The translations under genes and the position numbers were made by a program. Positions 1-5,817 of a stretch of DNA of 8,267 bases are shown one piece after another. The stretch lies in contig JACQNT010000061.1 in NCBI GenBank assembly GCA_016202915.1, positions 1-8,267 on the forward strand. The letters are read 5' to 3'. Below the pieces are notes generated by a model. The model did no database searches and was not told the DNA's origin. It saw only the letters and a program-made list of their open reading frames with translations. The stretch's first letter is position 1. Every line of letters begins with the position of its first letter. Source of the stretch: Acidobacteriota bacterium (GTDB lineage Bacteria; Acidobacteriota; Polarisedimenticolia; Gp22-AA2).

Positions 1-460
1 GTCCGCGGCGGGGGCGCTCCGCATCGAGAAGGACCGGGTGGCCCTGGCGGAGCACCGCATCGAGCTGTCGCCCGCGGAGGCCTCCCTGAAGGAGCAGATC
101 GAGGCGCGCTTCGCCTCCGGCGGCACCAACCCGCCCGACCTGGAGGAGGTGGTGGCCGCCCTGAGGGCGGAGCCGGAGCGGGCCGCGAAGATTTTCCACC
201 TCCTCCTGGCCCGGGGTCGCCTGGTCAGGATCCAGAACGGCAAGGTGTTCCACGCCCGGGCGATTGACGACCTCAAGCGGCGGCTCTGGGAGAGGCGTTC
301 CCGGAATCCGGTCATCGACATCTCGGAGTTCAAGGACCTGAGCGGCACCAGCCGCAAGAACGCCATCCCGCTCCTGGAGCACTTCGACCAGGCGCGCGTC
401 ACCCGCCGGGAAGGCAACCGGAGGGTGATCCTCCCGCCGCCCGGCGGGGCCGCGAATTGA
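1..460 (+). CDS. selB: Selenocysteine-specific elongation factor SelB, C-terminal part (5' end outside window)
   Basis: SelB is the GTPase that delivers Sec-tRNA to UGA codons; its C-terminal winged-helix repeats bind the SECIS hairpin in selenoprotein mRNA. The open frame runs from base 2 without a start, so the GTPase and EF-Tu-like domains lie upstream of the window. What remains is about 150 residues with two winged-helix-like units. The first includes the pattern HLLLARGRLVRIQNGKVFH (bases about 197-256). The second is the characteristic SelB end, EFKDLSGTSRKNAIPLLEHF followed by ARVTRREGNRRVIL (about 326-433). Stop is TGA at 458-460, and the gene ends at the normal family C-terminus apart from a short PPPGGAAN tail. 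A GTG at 38 is an internal codon, not the start. Seen: the motifs and frame. Known: the SelB family role. The call is firm despite truncation. Confidence 0.93.
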   Translation, partial: SAAGALRIEKDRVALAEHRIELSPAEASLKEQIEARFASGGTNPPDLEEVVAALRAEPERAAKIFHLLLARGRLVRIQNGKVFHARAIDDLKRRLWERRSRNPVIDISEFKDLSGTSRKNAIPLLEHFDQARVTRREGNRRVILPPPGGAAN

Positions 461-461
461 C

Positions 462-480
462 AGGCCCCGACCCGGGGTCT
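462..480 (+). terminator. Hairpin directly after selB, terminator-like
   Basis: An 8-bp stem (462-469 with 473-480, one G-T pair) closes a 3-base ACC loop and begins two bases after the selB stop codon. No T-run follows, so it is not a textbook intrinsic terminator. It could stabilise the selB 3' end or separate selB from tatA expression. Confidence 0.35.
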
Positions 481-492
481 AAGATCACGCAC

Positions 493-500
493 GGGGGTGA
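493..500 (+). promoter_or_regulatory. Ribosome binding site of tatA
   Basis: GGGGGTGA lies five bases before the ATG at 506 in an A-rich spacer (AAAAT). It fixes the start of the short tatA gene and excludes the overlapping longer frame that begins at 457. Confidence 0.7.
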
Positions 501-505
501 AAAAT

Positions 506-676
506 ATGGGACCGTTTGGCGTTCCCGAGCTGATCCTGATCTTCATCATCCTGTTGCTCATCTTCGGCGGCAAGAGGATCCCCGAGCTGGCGCGCGGTCT
601 GGGCGCGGGCATCCGGAACTTCAAGGACGCGCTGCAGGGGGAGAGCCAGGGGGATCGGAAGGACAAGGAGAAGTAG
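506..676 (+). CDS. tatA: Twin-arginine translocase subunit TatA/TatE
   Basis: TatA is the small membrane protein that oligomerises to form the path for folded proteins exported by the Tat system. The 56-aa product starts MGPFGVPELILIFIILLLIF: a short N-terminal stretch with the conserved PEL, then one hydrophobic membrane helix (about residues 8-20). The diagnostic FGGKRIPELARGLGAGIRNFK hinge and amphipathic helix follow (about 20-40), and a charged tail rich in Lys, Asp and Glu ends the protein. This is at the short end for TatA, which commonly has 55-90 residues. The start is ATG 506, preceded by GGGGGTGA. The partners tatB and tatC are not in the window. It lies 45 bases after selB on the same strand; the hairpin between them leaves co-transcription open. 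TatA and TatE cannot be told apart from sequence alone. Confidence 0.95.
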   Translation: MGPFGVPELILIFIILLLIFGGKRIPELARGLGAGIRNFKDALQGESQGDRKDKEK

Positions 677-678
677 CG

Positions 679-713
679 GGAGCCGGACGGTCGCGCCGCG
701 CGACGCCGGCTCC
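679..713 (+). terminator. Long GC-rich hairpin after tatA
   Basis: GGAGCCGG (679-686) pairs with CCGGCTCC (706-713), and inside it GTCGCG (690-695) pairs with CGCGAC (699-704) around a CCG loop. It begins two bases after the tatA stop. There is no T-run downstream, but the stem is very stable and well placed for ending or protecting the tatA transcript. Confidence 0.45.
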
Positions 714-759
714 GCCCGTACGGAGAGGGTGAGCGCCCGATCCGCCCTTCCTGCCGGCC

Positions 760-2493
760 ATGGCCATCCCCACCGCGGTACCCCAGCAACAGCAGCAGCA
801 CATCGTGGAGGAGATTGCGTTTCAGAAGGCGGCCGTCGCCCGCCTGAAGAAAGACATCCTCGGGGTCGATCGCAACAGCCGCAGACGCTACATCCGGGAC
901 TTCCGCGAAGAGTTCTCCCGCTTCCAGGAGGTCTCCTCCCTGGACGACCTCACGGTCGCCTGCTACAAGGCCGACATCGTCTACATCGGCGACTACCATG
1001 CGCTTCCCGCGTCCCAGGAGTTCGCCGCGCGTCTCCTGAAGGATCTCGCGTCGCGATCGACCGAGGTGATCCTGTGCCTGGAGATGGTCTGCGCGCGCAG
1101 CCAGAGGACCCTCGATCGCTACATGCAGGGTGAGATCGACGAGGCCGACTTCCTCAAGGCGATCCGCTACGACCTGGACTGGGGCTACGACTGGAGCTCC
1201 TTCCGCAAACTCTTCGAAGTGGCGCGCGGGCACCGCCTGGCCGTGTACGGCATCGACTGCGAGCCGCGCAGCGGGTTCCGTTACATCCGCCGGCGGGACG
1301 CCCACGCCGCCGCGCACATCGCCGGGATCGCGGCCCGGCGGCCCGGGGCCAGGATCGTGGTCGTCATCGGAGAGTCGCACCTCGCCCCCGACCACCTGCC
1401 GCGGAAGGTGAGCGACCAGCTCAAGAGAAGAGGGCTGGAGAAGCGCGGGGTCATCGTCCTCCAGAACCTCGAGGAGATCTACTGGCAGCTCGCGGAGAGG
1501 GGACTCGAGCACGTGGACGTCGTCTCGCTGGGGCCCGACCGCTTCTGCCACTTCAACACCAGCCCGATCGCCAAGTACGAGGCCTACCGTCAGACGATCG
1601 AGTCCTGGGGGGAGGACAACGAGGGCGATGAGAGCGTCGATCTGACCTCGACGGTCTACAGCATGATCGACACGATCCTGAAGTTCCTCGGGATCGACAA
1701 GTACACGCACTGCGTCAAGCGCGAGGGACGCTGCCTGGAGTTCCTGGTGGACATCTACCCGGATGTCTACTCCGGGCTCGACGCGAAGGACCTGAAGCGC
1801 TTCCTCCGGGGGCACAGGTTCACGCCGGAGGAGGTGGAGGAGGTCCTCTCCCACGTCTCGGAGAGAGGCTCGTGCTACCTCCCCCGAGTCAACGCCATCC
1901 TCATCGGCCGGTTCACCATGCTGCACGCCGGCGAGGAGGCCTCGCATTTCGTGAACCTGGCCCTCAAGAGGGAGATCTACGACGCGGCGCCGCGGGAGAT
2001 GCCCCAGCACGACCTGTTCTACAACGGGGTCATCGAGGAGGCGCTCGGGTTCTTCGGCTCCAAGCTGATCGATCCGAGCCGCAACCATTTCTTCGAGACG
2101 GAGTTCTACCAGTACTACCGCAAGGACCGGGAGACGATCGAGCGGGAGACCCCGTACCGCTTCGAGGACTTCAACGCGATCATCAACTTCATCCTGCTGC
2201 ACAAGAGGTTCGAGCAGGGCTACGAGCAGTACGACGACGTGCCCGCGGAGATCCTGGAAGGGATCCGCGCGGCGCCGAAGCGGGCCAACATCCTGATCCA
2301 CGAGCTGGGCTATTTCCTGGGGCAGCAGATCTACGACGCCTACCGGGCCGGCATTCTCGATCGCGGCGACATCAGCGCTCTCTACCGCCGGTCGTTCCGC
2401 GAGAGCGGCAGCGCCCTGCGGGCCTACCTCGACCTCGCCGAGCGGGTGCGCCCCGCGGCCCAGGGCGGCCCCCTCGCGCAGCCGGCGCCCTGA
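760..2493 (+). CDS. ChaN/EreA-like domain protein with uncharacterised C-terminal half
   Basis: The N-terminal half (about residues 55-265) matches the ChaN / haem-binding-uptake (DUF399) type fold, related to the EreA and TIKI metal-dependent hydrolases. Visible landmarks are VYIGDYHALPASQEF (74-88, the usual G-[ED]-x-H block), CLEM with Glu108, RRDAHAAAH (178-186), and VVIGESHLAP (201-210, the second GExH block). No signal peptide or lipobox is present, unlike classical ChaN lipoproteins, so a cytoplasmic location is likely. Residues about 330-577 are helical and not recognised; they contain HAGEEASHF (389-397), an ExxH, and IHELGYFLG (513-521), which might bind metal. ATG 760 is the first in-frame start after TGA 730-732 apart from CTG 751. 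The GAGAGGGTGAG at 722-732 is too far upstream to serve it, so initiation is weak or leaderless. Substrate unknown. Confidence 0.75.
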   Translation: MAIPTAVPQQQQQHIVEEIAFQKAAVARLKKDILGVDRNSRRRYIRDFREEFSRFQEVSSLDDLTVACYKADIVYIGDYHALPASQEFAARLLKDLASRSTEVILCLEMVCARSQRTLDRYMQGEIDEADFLKAIRYDLDWGYDWSSFRKLFEVARGHRLAVYGIDCEPRSGFRYIRRRDAHAAAHIAGIAARRPGARIVVVIGESHLAPDHLPRKVSDQLKRRGLEKRGVIVLQNLEEIYWQLAERGLEHVDVVSLGPDRFCHFNTSPIAKYEAYRQTIESWGEDNEGDESVDLTSTVYSMIDTILKFLGIDKYTHCVKREGRCLEFLVDIYPDVYSGLDAKDLKRFLRGHRFTPEEVEEVLSHVSERGSCYLPRVNAILIGRFTMLHAGEEASHFVNLALKREIYDAAPREMPQHDLFYNGVIEEALGFFGSKLIDPSRNHFFETEFYQYYRKDRETIERETPYRFEDFNAIINFILLHKRFEQGYEQYDDVPAEILEGIRAAPKRANILIHELGYFLGQQIYDAYRAGILDRGDISALYRRSFRESGSALRAYLDLAERVRPAAQGGPLAQPAP

Positions 2494-2527
2494 GAGGGGC
2501 TTCGATTCTCGCGGCGAGAGCCCTCTC
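2492..2527. terminator. Hairpin at the convergent gene junction
   Basis: GAGAGGG (2492-2498) pairs with CCCTCTC (2521-2527), enclosing a second stem TCTCG/CGAGA (2507-2511 with 2515-2519) around a CGG loop. It overlaps the stop codon of the plus-strand 577-aa gene and lies just beyond the end of the minus-strand operon, so it could act in both directions. It lacks a T-run on either side. Confidence 0.5.
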
Positions 2528-2544
2528 GGGGCCCTCAGGGCCCC
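2528..2544. terminator. Perfect GGGGCCC hairpin, minus-gene stop codon in its loop
   Basis: GGGGCCC (2528-2534) and GGGCCCC (2538-2544) form a perfect 7-bp G+C stem around TCA. On the minus strand this loop is the TGA stop of the CphA-N-like gene. Together with the adjoining hairpin it makes a compact bidirectional terminator candidate. Confidence 0.45.
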
Positions 2545-3410
2545 GGTGGCGCGGGGCCGCGGTGCAGGCGGCCGGGCGCGCCGCCCGTGGAGGCGCGCCG
2601 GAACAGGAGGCCGGTCGAGGTGCTGAAGGTGAAGGTGGCCGGAAGCGGATGCAGGTAGCCGAGGCGCACCAGGCCGTCGAGGGACTCGAGCGCGTCCGGG
2701 ACGCTCCAGTCGAGCGAAGAGGCCACGTCCTCGGGCGCCACGTGCCGGCTGCGGGTCGCCGTGAGGTGGGCGAGCAGGTCGCGGCAGCGCCGGTGCGAGG
2801 CCAGGCGGTCCCTCCCGGAGCACAGGTCGCGCACGATCGCCGTCGCCAGGAGCGCGACCGCCCGTCCCAGGGGCGGATCGGCGCATTCCAGGAAGATGTC
2901 GAAGCGGTCGAGCCGTCCGGCGTACGCGCAGGTCACCCCGCTGCAGCGCGTGGCGCCCGAGGCGGCGGCGATCAGGTCGATCGCCACGTGCTCGATCAGG
3001 TGCGCCAGGACCAGGCCGTCGCCCGTCTCCGGGCCGGGCGGTGCCTGGGGGGGCGCGTCGTGGGGGGCCGACAGCATCTCCTGGATCGGGTTCCCTCCCT
3101 CGCAGTCGTGCTCGAGCAGGCGTGGGCAGAGCGCCAGGAGTTGCGCCGTCTCGGCGGCGCCGAGGGGGCCGGCCGCGCCTCGCAGATTTTCGCCGAGGTC
3201 CAGGGTCAGCCGGACCCGCGGGACGCCTGGGATGAAGCGCGGGTTGAGGCGCGACGCGGACGGGAACGGGCCCACCTCCAGGTCCCGGATCGCGATCGAG
3301 TCGGCAGGGGCCTCCTCCTCGATCTCCGGGTCGTCCCCCGCGTCGTGCGGCCGCGGGGAGGGCCGGCCCCTGATCTTGTTGCGGAAGCGCCGAAGCAGTT
3401 CGTCCGACAC
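2535..3410 (-). CDS. Stand-alone CphA N-domain-like protein with C-terminal helical (possibly winged-helix) segment
   Basis: 291 aa, last gene of the minus-strand operon. Residues about 38-200 follow the layout of the N-terminal domain of cyanophycin synthetase CphA: an opening IRDLEVGPF block, RVRLTLDLGEN (65-75), CPRLLEHDC (95-103, the EHxC site), HLIEHVAIDL (137-146, the HxxEH site) and a closing GRAVALLATAIVRDL helix. The ATP-grasp and Mur-ligase domains of real CphA are absent, so it cannot make cyanophycin alone. In CphA1 enzymes this domain anchors polymer and in some members acts as a metal-dependent hydrolase; H137, E140, H141, H101 and C103 could support such a site (inference). Residues about 205-258 look like a winged helix (DLLAHLTATRSRHVAPEDVA, then SVPDALESLDGLVRLGYL). 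The N-terminus (1-35) is basic, then acidic. Start is GTG 3410, with AGGAAGGA at 3415-3422 and no earlier start in frame. Confidence 0.7.
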   Translation of the reverse strand: MSDELLRRFRNKIRGRPSPRPHDAGDDPEIEEEAPADSIAIRDLEVGPFPSASRLNPRFIPGVPRVRLTLDLGENLRGAAGPLGAAETAQLLALCPRLLEHDCEGGNPIQEMLSAPHDAPPQAPPGPETGDGLVLAHLIEHVAIDLIAAASGATRCSGVTCAYAGRLDRFDIFLECADPPLGRAVALLATAIVRDLCSGRDRLASHRRCRDLLAHLTATRSRHVAPEDVASSLDWSVPDALESLDGLVRLGYLHPLPATFTFSTSTGLLFRRASTGGAPGRLHRGPAPPGP

Positions 3411-3438
3411 GGCGTCCTTCCTGAGCGACCTTTCCGGC

Positions 3439-3642
3439 TCAGCGTTCGAGCTTGAGATCTTCCTGGTCCAGGGTTCCCCGCAGCACGACCCGATACTCTC
3501 CCGTCTCCTTGTTGAGCATCTCCACCATCGCGGCGGCGCTGGTGGAATGGATCAGCAGTTCGCCGAGCTTCTGGCGGAGCGTGGCGGGCGAGGTCGGAGA
3601 GGTCTCGAGAATCGGCAGGTCCTTGATGTGAAATCGCGACAT
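3439..3642 (-). CDS. Small protein of unknown family (paralogue of the upstream 68-aa protein)
   Basis: 67 aa starting MSRFHIKDLPILETSPTS. It matches the 68-aa product upstream at about 40 of the first 61 positions without gaps. Shared blocks are MSRF, LETSPTS (12-18), KLGE (25-28), STSA (33-36) and TGEYR-V-L-GTLD (47-59). The pattern suggests a helix at about 19-31 followed by two beta strands. There is no signal peptide, membrane segment or cysteine. ATG 3642 has AGGAGG nine bases upstream (3652-3657). Two adjacent copies retaining these blocks show real, selected genes. Function unknown; a subunit of a larger assembly is one possibility. Confidence 0.8.
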   Translation of the reverse strand: MSRFHIKDLPILETSPTSPATLRQKLGELLIHSTSAAAMVEMLNKETGEYRVVLRGTLDQEDLKLER

Positions 3643-3651
3643 GGAGCGAAG

Positions 3652-3657
3652 CCTCCT
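3652..3657 (-). promoter_or_regulatory. Ribosome binding site of the 67-aa gene
   Basis: On the minus strand AGGAGG occurs nine bases before ATG 3642. It is a full-strength site, suggesting high translation of this small protein. Confidence 0.7.
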
Positions 3658-3671
3658 CGGGCCGGAATCGA

Positions 3672-3686
3672 GCCGCCGGGGGCGGC
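3672..3686 (-). other. Hairpin between the two paralogous small genes
   Basis: GCCGCC (3672-3677) and GGCGGC (3681-3686) form a perfect 6-bp stem in the 47-base gap after the 68-aa gene stop. In a tightly packed operon this is the widest internal gap. It could be a processing or partial-termination site that sets the ratio of the two paralogues; this is inference from position only. Confidence 0.35.
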
Positions 3687-3689
3687 GGA

Positions 3690-3896
3690 TCAGGCCCGAT
3701 CGAACGGGGTTTTTTCGACGTCGAGCGTGCCCTGCAGGACGATCCGGTACTCCCCCGTCTGCGGGTTCACCGATTCGATCTTGATGCGCGCCGAGGTGGA
3801 GCTGATCAGCATCTCTCCCAGCTTGGCGCGCAGACCCGCGGCGGACGTGGGTGAGGTCTCCAGCAGGGGGAAATCCTCCAGTTGAAATCGCGACAT
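3690..3896 (-). CDS. Small protein of unknown family (first of a tandem pair)
   Basis: 68 aa starting MSRFQLEDFPLLETSPTS, with KLGEMLISSTSARIKI (25-40) and TGEYRIVLQGTLD (47-59). About two thirds of its positions are identical to the following 67-aa gene, so the pair arose by tandem duplication. They diverge most at residues 37-46 and at the C-terminus, where this copy ends KTPFDRA. ATG 3896 is only four bases past the stop of the preceding gene. Its AGGAGG (3904-3909) runs into that gene's TAG stop, so the two are probably translationally coupled. I do not recognise the family. Its size, duplication and strong ribosome binding site would fit a structural or partner protein made in quantity. 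Confidence 0.82.
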   Translation of the reverse strand: MSRFQLEDFPLLETSPTSAAGLRAKLGEMLISSTSARIKIESVNPQTGEYRIVLQGTLDVEKTPFDRA

Positions 3897-3900
3897 CGCG

Positions 3901-4422
3901 CTACCTCCTGTCCATGCCTTGCGGGGGCAGCGGCCGGGAGCCCCCGGTGCGGACCGTGGGATCGAGCGAGCAACTCACCGTGTGGCGGTAGGCCGGCAGC
4001 GCGGTGTCGGGCGAGAGGCGGCCCAGGTCCCTCTCGATGCCCCGCTCGATCTGATCGACCAGGTCGTTCATGACCGTCGCCCCGATGTCGCCGGTGCGCT
4101 CGGGCGCCGCCACCTCGAGCACCGGGGTCGGGAGGCCTTCATGGCGCGGGCCAGGGGGCAGGGAGGCGCCCGGTGCCAGCCCGCCCCCGAGGAGGAAGTC
4201 CTCCTCCTCCGTCGGCAGCGGCTTCCGGGGCGCGGCCGCGGCGCGGACGGCGTCGGTCCCGGCCAGCTTCTCCTCTACGGGGGGCCCCGGGGACGGCGCG
4301 CTCTCGGCCCGCTCCCGCCGGAAATGGGGCAGCGGCGGGAGGGGGATCCGCTGCCACCCGGACGCGGGGCTCCCGCCCCGGGGTGGAGACGGCTGGCTTC
4401 GGGGATTGCGCTCATTGCTCAT
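3901..4422 (-). CDS. Proline-rich, mostly disordered protein of unknown function
   Basis: 173 aa starting MSNERNPRSQ. Residues 1-105 are rich in Pro, Gly, Arg and Ala with no predicted fold, interrupted by PLPTEEEDFLLGGGL (68-82), which looks like a short linear binding motif. The only likely ordered part is about 110-155: an amphipathic helix NDLVDQIERGIERDLGRL (119-136), then LPAYRHTVSCSLD (142-154). No homology is recognised. The start is fixed by a perfect AGGAGG (4430-4435) seven bases before ATG 4422; the longer open frame upstream is a shadow of the preceding gene. It overlaps that gene by 11 bases and precedes the 68-aa gene by four, so it belongs to the operon. The role may be that of a linker or scaffold (inference). 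Confidence 0.7.
   Translation of the reverse strand: MSNERNPRSQPSPPRGGSPASGWQRIPLPPLPHFRRERAESAPSPGPPVEEKLAGTDAVRAAAAPRKPLPTEEEDFLLGGGLAPGASLPPGPRHEGLPTPVLEVAAPERTGDIGATVMNDLVDQIERGIERDLGRLSPDTALPAYRHTVSCSLDPTVRTGGSRPLPPQGMDRR
3904..3909 (-). promoter_or_regulatory. Ribosome binding site of the 68-aa gene
   Basis: AGGAGG on the minus strand lies seven bases before ATG 3896, inside the last codons of the preceding proline-rich gene and joined to its TAG stop. This placement points to coupling of the two genes. Confidence 0.75.
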
Positions 4423-5065
4423 CGTAGAACCTCCTGCGCGGGATGGCCGGCGACCCGGCCGGGCGGTCTTCCTTTTTCCCCGCGGCCGGCTCGTTCTCCT
4501 CACTCTGCCGCGGATCAACTCCGAAGCTCCAGAACGATCCGCTGGCCGCGGCCACGGCGGTCTTTTCCCCGGACCGGGGGTTTTCGGCGGCGGGCGACGG
4601 AGTTCCTTCGCTCCCGGCACCCACCGCGGGACCGGGCGGATCGAGAATGCCGTCCGCGACCGAGAAGGGCACCACCCCGGCCGCGCCGTGCTTCGCGCTG
4701 AAGCCCATCCACGAGACGAGACCGACCTCGTCGACGAACGGGTCGGTGTCGTTGGTCCTCTCGCCGGCGCCCCCGGTCGCGGCGACGTCGCTTCCGGACT
4801 CCGGCTTCTTCGCGGTCCGGCGCGGCCGGCCGGGGCGCGCCGGCCTCTTGCCCGTCGCCGTTTCGCCCTGCGCCGCGACCTCTTCGATCCCCTCCGCTTC
4901 TTCCATCGCCACCGCCACGATGCGGCGGGCCAGGGGCAGAGGGACGCCGGCTTCGGAGGACAGGCGCTCGGGCCCCGCATGCGCGATGGCGAGCCCGCTG
5001 TCGTACCCGGCGGAGGCGAGCCGGTCCACCACGTCCTGGCCGAACAACTGGGCGAGGAACCTCAT
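4412..5065 (-). CDS. Helix-hairpin-helix-like protein with basic stretch and disordered tail; candidate ParA partner
   Basis: 217 aa. Residues about 1-58 (MRFLAQLFGQDVVDRLASAG onward) have a helix-hairpin-helix-like pattern: a GYDSGLAIAHAGPERL segment, then SEAGVPLPLARRIVAVAM, the common L-x2-G-x3-A-x3-I form. A very basic segment with KRPARPGRPRRTAKK (73-87) follows, resembling AT-hook-like DNA-binding stretches. The rest is low complexity, except for DPFVDEVGLVSWMGFSAKHG (108-127), which looks constrained, and a final PRRRFYDEQ. Start ATG 5065 shares an ATGA overlap with the stop of the ParA gene; the longer frame to 5110 would intrude into parA. AAGGAGG lies at 5079-5085, at rather long spacing. 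ParA-family ATPases often sit beside a partner or adaptor that binds DNA or cargo, and this is the best candidate here. That role is inferred. Confidence 0.7.
   Translation of the reverse strand: MRFLAQLFGQDVVDRLASAGYDSGLAIAHAGPERLSSEAGVPLPLARRIVAVAMEEAEGIEEVAAQGETATGKRPARPGRPRRTAKKPESGSDVAATGGAGERTNDTDPFVDEVGLVSWMGFSAKHGAAGVVPFSVADGILDPPGPAVGAGSEGTPSPAAENPRSGEKTAVAAASGSFWSFGVDPRQSEENEPAAGKKEDRPAGSPAIPRRRFYDEQ
4430..4435 (-). promoter_or_regulatory. Ribosome binding site deciding the start of the 173-aa gene
   Basis: AGGAGG on the minus strand, seven bases before ATG 4422, selects this start over the much longer open frame that extends to 4980. Confidence 0.75.
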
Positions 5066-5817
5066 GAATCCGCCACGACCTCCTTGGCAAGGGCCATGTA
5101 GTCCCTGCACCCCCGCGCGTCGGGATCATAGTCCACGATCGGCACGCCGAAGCTGGAGGCCTCCTTCAGCTTGACATTGGAGTGGATCACCGTGTCGAAC
5201 AGCGCCTCGCCGAAATAGCCGCCCAGGTCCTTGAGGATCTCGCGGGCGAACGAGGTGCGCTGGTCGTAGAGCGTGGCCAGCGCGCGCACGCGCACCGGCT
5301 GGCCCGACGCCCCCGGGGTCCCCTGGATCAGCTCGATCAGCTGGCTCACGCCGTACAGCGCGAAGAAGCCGGTCTCCACCGTGATGATCGTCTCGTCGGA
5401 GGCGCGCACCGCGTTGGCGGTCAGCAGTCCCCCGGTCGGCGGGCAGTCGACGAGGACATACGCGTACCGTCCCTGGAGGTCCTGCAGGGCGCGCAGGAGG
5501 GTCTCCTCGCCGTGGGGCAGAAGGCTCATCCGCTGCTCCGCCAGAAGCAGGCGCGGGTTCGAAGGCGCGAGGTCGAGGTTCTCCGAGATCGGACGCACGA
5601 CCCCGTGGAAGGAGGAGCCGTTCGTGAGGGCGTCGTACACCGTCGTTCCCTCGAGGTCCGGCTTCCCGCGGCTCAGGCCGAGGGAAGCGTGCGCCTGGGG
5701 ATCCAGGTCGATGATCAGCGTCTTCAGGCCGAGCCGCGCCAGGCACGCCCCGAGGTTGATCGCCGTGGTGGTCTTGCCGCTGCCGCCCTTCTGGTTGGCG
5801 ATGGCGATTACGCGCAT
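5062..5817 (-). CDS. Soj-type ParA family ATPase
   Basis: 251 aa. ParA ATPases dimerise on ATP, bind DNA or a surface non-specifically, and are released by a partner, thereby spacing plasmids, chromosomes or protein assemblies. Visible are the deviant Walker A KGGSGKTT with both lysines (K10, K15), the A' segment LIIDLDPQAHAS (34-45) with D37 and D39, and Walker B VLVDCPP (121-127). The typical IHSNVKLKEASSFGVPIVDYDPDA-type C-terminal region follows (about 211-234, paraphrasing a normal Soj/ParA end). There is no N-terminal helix-turn-helix, so it is of the short Soj/McdA-like kind. Start ATG 5817 overlaps the end of the MinD-like gene by 10 bases, and GGGGG lies five bases upstream. No parB follows: the next gene encodes the helix-hairpin-helix protein, arguing against a standard chromosome parAB locus. 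Confidence 0.9.
   Translation of the reverse strand: MRVIAIANQKGGSGKTTTAINLGACLARLGLKTLIIDLDPQAHASLGLSRGKPDLEGTTVYDALTNGSSFHGVVRPISENLDLAPSNPRLLLAEQRMSLLPHGEETLLRALQDLQGRYAYVLVDCPPTGGLLTANAVRASDETIITVETGFFALYGVSQLIELIQGTPGASGQPVRVRALATLYDQRTSFAREILKDLGGYFGEALFDTVIHSNVKLKEASSFGVPIVDYDPDARGCRDYMALAKEVVADS

Noticed and set aside
1872..3455. A 527-codon plus-strand open frame.
   Set aside because: It is a shadow of the ChaN-like gene and then antisense to the CphA-N-like gene; its composition is Arg/Gly/Pro-rich without domains.
3901..4980. A 359-codon minus-strand frame that would extend the proline-rich gene.
   Set aside because: The upstream half overlaps the helix-hairpin-helix gene in another frame and is Arg/Pro-rich; the perfect AGGAGG before ATG 4422 marks the real start.
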